Assembly: GCA_964423615.1 (NCBI GenBank)
Contig: CAYRFQ010000020.1
Location: forward strand, 1-64,000
DNA length: 64,000 nucleotides
Reading direction: 5' to 3'
DNA from: CAYRFQ01 sp964423615
GTDB taxonomy: Bacteria; Planctomycetota; Planctomycetia; Gemmatales; Gemmataceae
Part shown: one piece after another, positions 58,913 through 64,000 of the stretch
Numbering within the stretch: position 1 is the first letter of the stretch
Layout of the letters: the number at the start of each line of letters is the position of its first letter
Translations under genes and position numbers: made by a program
The notes under the pieces: model-generated
What the model was told of the DNA's origin: nothing
Databases searched by the model: none
Seen by the model: the letters and a program-made list of their open reading frames with translations, nothing else

Positions 58913-60616
58913 CTACGCGATGATGTCACCCGCGGTGACTCGACTAATTTCTTCGACGGTGGTGACTCCTTGCAGCACTTTCCGCCATCCATCCTGACGC
59001 AGTGTGAGCATCCCTTGGTTTAGTCCCGCCTGACGGATGACCCCTGCGTTCGTCCGTTCCACGACTAAATCCTTGATGTTGTCCCCTGTGACCAGTAACT
59101 CATGGATTCCCGTTCTTCCCCGGTAGCCACTGTTTCGACACGAGCGACATCCTTGCCCATGGTAAATCTCCGGCGGATTGGCATCATCTACCCCTGGAAA
59201 ATCAGGAGGGAGCTCACCATGCTCTGGAACATGAAGAACCTTACAATCCTTACAAATTGTCCGCACGAGTCGTTGAGCCATCACGCCATCAACCGTACTG
59301 GCGACCAGGAACGGCTCCACTCCCATATCAATCAGTCGGGTGAATGCACTCGGAGCATCGTTCGTATGCAGCGTGCTAAAAACCAGGTGCCCGGTCAGCG
59401 AAGCCTGAATCGCACTCTCGGCAGTTTCGAGGTCTCGCATCTCACCGATCAGGATGACATCGGGGTCGTGACGAAGAATACTCCGGAGGGCAGAACCAAA
59501 CGAAAGCCCGATCTTGGGATGGACCTGAATCTGACTGATGTGTTCTTGTTGGTACTCTACCGGATCTTCCACAGTGATGATCTTGCTCGTATCCGACTTG
59601 ATTTCATTGAGCGCACTGTACAAAGTCGTCGACTTGCCCGAACCCGTTGGACCCGTCACAAGAATGATACCGTGAGGACGTTCGATAAGTCCCTTGAATT
59701 TGTCGTAAACGTCCGGAAGCATTCCAACGTTGGCCAAGTTAAAGACCATTCTCCCCTTGTCCAGCAATCGTAGCACGATCCCTTCACCGTGGATCATCGG
59801 AATGATGGACACCCGAACGTCGATCTCTCGGTTCTGAACCCGCATCTTGATACGACCGTCCTGAGGCAATCTCTTCTCGGCTATGTTCAACCGCGACATG
59901 ATTTTCAGTCGGCTGATGATGGCATTCTGAAACTGTCGGAGGCCCTCGTGCATGGGCTGAGCATGAAGAATCCCATCGATACGATACCGCACACGCAAGC
60001 CCGTCTCTTCCGGCTCGATGTGAATATCACTCGCTCGCTCATGAGCCGCCTCGATCAAAATCTCGTTCACGAGTCGAACGACCGATGCTTCTTGGGCCTC
60101 TTTGGCTTGCTCACTATCGTCGGCTTCGATGTCTTCGAGAAGCTCAACCTCCGCCTCACCTCGTTCGGCAATCAATTTCGTGACAATCTCACCACCGACA
60201 CCGAGATGTTTTTTGGTCAGACGGTTGATCTCTTTGGGACTGGCGAGCACCGGTTGCACATTGAGTCCGGTGACCGTCTGGAGTTCGTCAATCGAGTAGA
60301 AATCGAACGGATCTCCCGTGGCGATGATGAGAGTCCCGTTATCCCTTGATATCGGGAGCAAACCTCGACGATGCACCAGCTGGGATGGGACCGACCTGAG
60401 AACTTCCTCATCCAACTCATAGTCGCTCAAATCGACATAATCCATATCCACTTCTGCTGCCATCACTGGAAGCAGGTCCTCTTCCGAGGCAAATCCCTTC
60501 TCGATCAACAGGTAGTGGATGGGTTTGTCCGGAGCAGCCTGGATGGCCTCGATCGCTGCCTCACGATCGTGAGATTGGATGATCCCTCTTTGTACTAGTT
60601 TCTCAATTAGTTGCAT
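58913..60616 (-). CDS. GspE/PilB-family secretion ATPase
   Basis: A 567-residue traffic ATPase. N-terminal region (about 1-150) with ILQ..HDREAAIEA-like MshEN domain; then the central RecA-like domain: Walker A GPTGSGKST, Asp box, Walker B DPDVILIGEMRD and His box HLVFSTLHTNDAPSA. Near the C terminus CKDC and CRSCRNSGYRGRTG form the tetracysteine zinc site common in GspE and PilB. Drives pseudopilus or pilus assembly with the GspF protein encoded downstream. The ATG at 60616 (MQLIEKLVQRG) is chosen; an in-frame start 21 codons upstream lacks support. The ribosome site is weak. Confidence 0.94.
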   Translation of the reverse strand: MQLIEKLVQRGIIQSHDREAAIEAIQAAPDKPIHYLLIEKGFASEEDLLPVMAAEVDMDYVDLSDYELDEEVLRSVPSQLVHRRGLLPISRDNGTLIIATGDPFDFYSIDELQTVTGLNVQPVLASPKEINRLTKKHLGVGGEIVTKLIAERGEAEVELLEDIEADDSEQAKEAQEASVVRLVNEILIEAAHERASDIHIEPEETGLRVRYRIDGILHAQPMHEGLRQFQNAIISRLKIMSRLNIAEKRLPQDGRIKMRVQNREIDVRVSIIPMIHGEGIVLRLLDKGRMVFNLANVGMLPDVYDKFKGLIERPHGIILVTGPTGSGKSTTLYSALNEIKSDTSKIITVEDPVEYQQEHISQIQVHPKIGLSFGSALRSILRHDPDVILIGEMRDLETAESAIQASLTGHLVFSTLHTNDAPSAFTRLIDMGVEPFLVASTVDGVMAQRLVRTICKDCKVLHVPEHGELPPDFPGVDDANPPEIYHGQGCRSCRNSGYRGRTGIHELLVTGDNIKDLVVERTNAGVIRQAGLNQGMLTLRQDGWRKVLQGVTTVEEISRVTAGDIIA

Positions 60617-60903
60617 TGTATCGATATTGGTGAGAGTTCGAGAACTTGTCTTGGATCTGCCGGTAGGACGAGCCCACAACCGAGTCGGAGACGGACCGAT
60701 CCCGATATGTTTATCTAACCATCATTGTCCACCAAGGTAGCGAAGCCCATTACGTCTCCTCGGGAATTTCGAACCCCTTACCAACCGGCTGTAGCGGTCT
60801 GTGGTCGTGTAGAGTTTCCACCAAGACGAGCCCAACCCGTCGAACTCCTGACCGAAGAATCCACTGCGGCAAACCTCTCAGCGGTCGGCCTTCCACTACC
60901 GTG

Positions 60904-62442
60904 TCACGACCGAGACCACAACTTTCGGTCCAGGGTCCGGTAACCAATGGCCTCCATGATGTGAGCCGTTAGGATCGATTCGGATTCTCCAATGTCTGCG
61001 ATCGTCCTGGCCATTCGCAAGATTCGGTCGTGAGCCCGTGCGGATAATCCAAACTCCTCCATCGCTCGTTTCAGCAACGCTTGTCCCTCCGGTTCGAGGT
61101 GACAGAACGACTGGATGTGACGGCTGTTCATCCTGCTATTGATGATCCCCGAGTCTTTTCCAAAACGGGTCGCTTGGATCGTCCTGGCCGCATGAACGGT
61201 CTCTCGCATCGATTCGCTTCTCGTCCCTTCGGACTTCGCCGACAACTCCTCGAACGGAACGCTCGGCACTTCGATGTGCATATCTATCCGGTCCAACAAC
61301 GGCCCACTGATCTTCCCCATGTACCTCTCCACCTGCATTTGCGAACAGCTACACGCCCGGCGGGAGTCTCCCAGGTACCCACAAGGACAGGGGTTCATAG
61401 CAGCAATGAGCATGAACCTCGCTGGGAATGTTGTGGACCGCGTCGCTCGAGAGATCGTCACCTCCCCTCCCTCCAAAGGTTGCCGAAGAACTTCGAGGCT
61501 GCGCCGATTAAACTCCGGTAGCTCGTCGAGAAACAGAATCCCGTTGTGGGCCAGACTGATCTCACCAGGCGAGGGAATCTGCCCACCACCGACCATCCCG
61601 GCGTCGCTGATCGTGTGGTGGGGCGAACGAAAGGGCCTTCGAGCTTTCAACGGTTCGTCCGCCGAAAGTTGGCCTATCGCACTGTAGATCCGTGACGTGG
61701 CCAGGCTCTCGTGCAACGTCAACGAAGGGAGAATGGTCGGAACCCGACGGGCCAACATGGTTTTCCCAGTGCCGGGAGACCCGATCATCAAAACGTTGTG
61801 ACCTCCAGCCGCAGCGACGACCAGCGCTCGCTTGGACGCTTCTTGCCCCCTCACATCGGCAAAATCGTCTTCATACACTCCGAGCTTATTGAACATACTC
61901 GTCACATCGCAGACGACTGGTTCCGCTTCCAGTTCCCCCGAAAGAATCCCAACAGCTTCGGAAAGGTTACTGACCCCGTAAACATCAATTCCCTCCACCA
62001 CAGCCGCTTCTTGAGCGTTGGGTGCAGGAACCAGAAATCGCTGGATGCCATTGTCGGCAGCCGTCATCGCCATGGACAGGACGCCTTTGATTGGCCGGAC
62101 CGACCCGTCCAGGGCCAGTTCTCCGGCCGTCGCGACTCCTTCGAGCTGTTCGGGTAAAATCTGGGAAGTCGCGACCAGAATACCAACAGCTATGGCTAAG
62201 TCGAGACCCGCGGCTTGCTTCGGGATGGCGGCGGGAGCCAGGTTGATGACCGTCCGTCCTCGATGAGGATGGTACCCAAGGTTGCTCAACGCCCTGTCGA
62301 TCCTGTGGGTACTTTCACGAACAGCCTGATCCGGAAGTCCAACGAGAAAGGTCTTCTGCATCCCCGACGCGGCATCCACCTCGACTTCAACCTGGATCGC
62401 ATCGATGCCCACAAGCGTGAACGTGTTGAGTTTGGCCAGCAT
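60904..62442 (-). CDS. YifB/ComM-family Mg-chelatase-like AAA ATPase
   Basis: A 512-residue protein of the YifB/ComM family. Residues about 1-170 form a Lon-protease-like fold. Walker A is GSPGTGKT in NVLMIGSPGTGKTMLARR, Walker B is GILFLDELPEF, and NPCPCGYLGDSRRACSC supplies the zinc-like Cys cluster typical of the family. ComM homologues act as a helicase in branch migration during natural transformation. It is read 21 bases after the zinc-ribbon gene, so the two form an operon. AGGGTGTCTC precedes the ATG. Confidence 0.94.
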   Translation of the reverse strand: MLAKLNTFTLVGIDAIQVEVEVDAASGMQKTFLVGLPDQAVRESTHRIDRALSNLGYHPHRGRTVINLAPAAIPKQAAGLDLAIAVGILVATSQILPEQLEGVATAGELALDGSVRPIKGVLSMAMTAADNGIQRFLVPAPNAQEAAVVEGIDVYGVSNLSEAVGILSGELEAEPVVCDVTSMFNKLGVYEDDFADVRGQEASKRALVVAAAGGHNVLMIGSPGTGKTMLARRVPTILPSLTLHESLATSRIYSAIGQLSADEPLKARRPFRSPHHTISDAGMVGGGQIPSPGEISLAHNGILFLDELPEFNRRSLEVLRQPLEGGEVTISRATRSTTFPARFMLIAAMNPCPCGYLGDSRRACSCSQMQVERYMGKISGPLLDRIDMHIEVPSVPFEELSAKSEGTRSESMRETVHAARTIQATRFGKDSGIINSRMNSRHIQSFCHLEPEGQALLKRAMEEFGLSARAHDRILRMARTIADIGESESILTAHIMEAIGYRTLDRKLWSRS

Positions 62443-62463
62443 GAGACACCCTGAGTCAGAGAA

Positions 62464-63147
62464 TCATTTCTTTTCTTTCTCGGGTGGGATCGGATTCACG
62501 ATCAACCGGTTGTACACAAAGAGGCCAAGACCCCACATAATCGATAGGAGGATCATCACCGACCACATTCGTAACGACTCGTGGATCATCCAATTGTAGT
62601 ACTGGCTCCCTACCACCCAAGGGACTCTGGGAACGACAACGCAATACCACAAGATCACCAACATCATCAGGATGATCGCGAACAACGACATGAATGCGGG
62701 CAACCACCAAAGAAAGTAGTCTTGGCCGGTCGACTCATAAACCTGCTTGGTTTTTCCCCACGTTCGTGTCTGGGTATTGTACCCACAATACAAGCAGATG
62801 ATCGACTCTTCACTCTCGAGTGGGTTGGCACAGTTCGGACATCGCGGCGTCAAGTCAAGGGTCGTTACGCCATAGGGATCCCCACCTTCATCATCGTCAT
62901 CATCCTCTTCCGGTTCGTCCTCCGGAAGAATACCTGAGGAAACCTTGGAAGTACGAACGCTCGAAGACGCTCGCTTCTTCGAGGCCGATTGAACCGAAGT
63001 CTCTTCCTCCTCCTCGAACTCCTCGGGAGGTTCGACGACGAATATTTCCTCGCATCCCTTGCACCGCGTTTTCTTCCCAAACATCTTGGGATTTGCTTTG
63101 AAACCCTTGCCACAATACGGGCAATGGATTGCAGTAGCCTTGGCCAT
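62464..63147 (-). CDS. Zinc-ribbon membrane protein
   Basis: A 227-residue protein with two zinc ribbons: CPYCGKGFKANPKMFGKKTRCKGC at the N terminus (about 9-32), and CPNCANPLESEESIICLYCG (about 110-130). An acidic Glu/Asp stretch links them. Two membrane helices (about 148-178 and 195-218) end the protein, with a short Lys-rich tail. The ATG at 63147 has GGAGG six bases upstream; the frame is open 17 codons further 5' without support. It is co-transcribed with the comM-like gene. Function unknown; the MJ0042-type zinc finger is common in planctomycete proteins. Confidence 0.83.
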   Translation of the reverse strand: MAKATAIHCPYCGKGFKANPKMFGKKTRCKGCEEIFVVEPPEEFEEEEETSVQSASKKRASSSVRTSKVSSGILPEDEPEEDDDDDEGGDPYGVTTLDLTPRCPNCANPLESEESIICLYCGYNTQTRTWGKTKQVYESTGQDYFLWWLPAFMSLFAIILMMLVILWYCVVVPRVPWVVGSQYYNWMIHESLRMWSVMILLSIMWGLGLFVYNRLIVNPIPPEKEKK

Positions 63148-63816
63148 TACATCCCTCCGCTGGTCTCCTGCACGGTCACCCACAAAAAGAAGAGGCATCA
63201 GATGATATTCTACCAGGATATTCGGAAGTGGAATGACAGTTCAAGGAATTTGGGTGAGCCGTGGGAATTCCCAAAGTTCGGATATCGAGGCTCAGAATGT
63301 CACCAAGAAAGTTCTCTCCGTTCGGCCCTCACGTCAGGAAAGAGTTTTGCGATATGTTCTACTACCCTGCCCTGTTCATGCCAAAATCCGAGTCAATACT
63401 TCCGACCTTGTGAGAAATTTGTTTTTCGAGACCTTCCCGACCACCAAATTCCAGTCTCCGGCACACTTCGGCCTTGTGTAAAACGGCCTGACAAACCAAA
63501 CTGTTCAAGTCACACAATCCGAGATTATGGGTCGTGCCATCTCGGCCATCGGAGCGTTTCTCGGTTGTATTGGTTAGACCGTTTTTGGTTTCCCAAGTCC
63601 TGTGTCCCTCTTGTGGGAAGAAGGCCAAACCTCAGCGCAGAGGGAAACACTTAGGATGAGACGTTCGGGGACTGCCAACCTCTACTGGGACAAACACGAA
63701 CCGCTCGAATAACCAGGACGAGTGCACTCGACGCCTAAAAACCGGCTCTACCCTCGTTCCGATTGTACATACTACGTTGTCCACCTCTGAAACTTGCTCG
63801 ATGGAAGGGAGCAATC
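63148..63816. other. Long intergenic region with a possible repeat fragment
   Basis: About 670 bases. Positions about 63590-63715 weakly resemble the right half of the dispersed repeat (AGAAGGCC, GAGGGAAACAC, GGGACTGCC, AACACGAACCGCT). No gene is supported; an 82-codon frame at 63233 has no convincing features. Confidence 0.4.
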
Positions 63817-64000
63817 GTGAAGGAAACAGGTATCCCATTCAAAATTCTCACATTCATGGCCACTTACAACGAACGTGAGAATCTGATTTCCCTAACAGAC
63901 CAAATCCATCAAGCCCTCCCTCAGACTGACATCCTGGTGGTGGACGATGACTCGCCCGATGGAACCGGAAAGGTGGCCGACCAAAGAGCCGCCAACGACA
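63817..64000 (+). CDS. GT2 glycosyltransferase, dolichol-phosphate-mannose-synthase-like (3' end cut off)
   Basis: Only the first 61 codons are in the window. ILTFMATYNERENLISLTDQ and DILVVDDDSPDGTGKVAD are diagnostic of GT2 enzymes of the polyprenyl-phosphate mannosyltransferase type (DPM1 family), with the DDDSPDGT nucleotide-binding loop. Such enzymes load mannose or glucose on a lipid carrier at the membrane. Start GTG 63817 follows GGAAGGGAGC; a later ATG at 63856 is less likely. Confidence 0.85.
   Translation, partial: MKETGIPFKILTFMATYNERENLISLTDQIHQALPQTDILVVDDDSPDGTGKVADQRAAND

Overview
The window looks like chromosomal DNA from a planctomycete, most likely in or near Gemmatales. 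This is inferred from gene content: two GYF_2-domain membrane proteins with long repeat ectodomains, three DUF2330-type surface proteins, a DUF6655-like lipoprotein, an RTX protein with an N-terminal LEERATPA motif, Pro/Thr-tailed Ser/Thr kinases and a planctomycete-style ECF sigma factor. Genes lie on both strands in short operons, with many 300-800 bp gaps. No prophage, transposase, CRISPR array or rRNA was seen. One tRNA (Pro, TGG) is present.

Layout. 1-3.3 kb: dispersed intergenic repeat, stand-alone E2-type acyltransferase, two paralogous membrane proteins. 3.3-9.7 kb: FHA-GAF histidine kinase, Cys-less redoxin, lipoprotein, DUF2185/Imm33-type protein. 10-15 kb: two DUF2330 proteins, a peroxiredoxin-like/2OG-Fe(II) oxygenase fusion and an RTX protein. 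15.4-23.2 kb: Rpn-like PD-(D/E)XK protein with 24-bp tandem repeats, divergent MetS-MetP-type NSS and AGCS transporters, dtd, Ser/Thr kinase. 23.8-36 kb: Lys-rich lipoprotein, PhoD-like phosphatase, GYF_2 pair plus sigma factor, a C26 amidotransferase homologue that has lost its triad, and a lipoprotein. 36-43.5 kb: the kai locus. 43.9-56 kb: beta-lactamase-fold hydrolase, third DUF2330, DegT aminotransferase, WD40 protein, small phosphatase, PolX, PseG-like protein, sugar isomerase, ParB. 56-64 kb: tRNA-Pro, GspF and GspE, a parS-like site, YifB/ComM, a zinc-ribbon protein and a cut glycosyltransferase.

The most interesting region is 36226-43522, all on the minus strand. In transcription order it encodes (1) a pseudo-receiver protein with a C-terminal KaiA/RsbU_N-like helical domain, (2) a canonical KaiB, (3) a double-domain KaiC with a Ser-Ser phosphosite pair, (4) a PAS hybrid histidine kinase with its own receiver, (5) a divergent KaiB, and (6) a second KaiC with the Ser-Thr phosphosite pair, ending at a clear intrinsic terminator. 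The A-B-C order and the pseudo-receiver plus helical-bundle architecture match cyanobacterial kaiABC, in a non-cyanobacterial genome. I propose a KaiA-like activator, two KaiB/KaiC pairs and a phosphorelay output.

Other notable points are a 16-bp near-palindromic parS-like site 2.7 kb from parB, a family of dispersed intergenic repeats, and several enzyme folds whose catalytic residues appear to be replaced. All calls are from reading the sequence; no database search was run.
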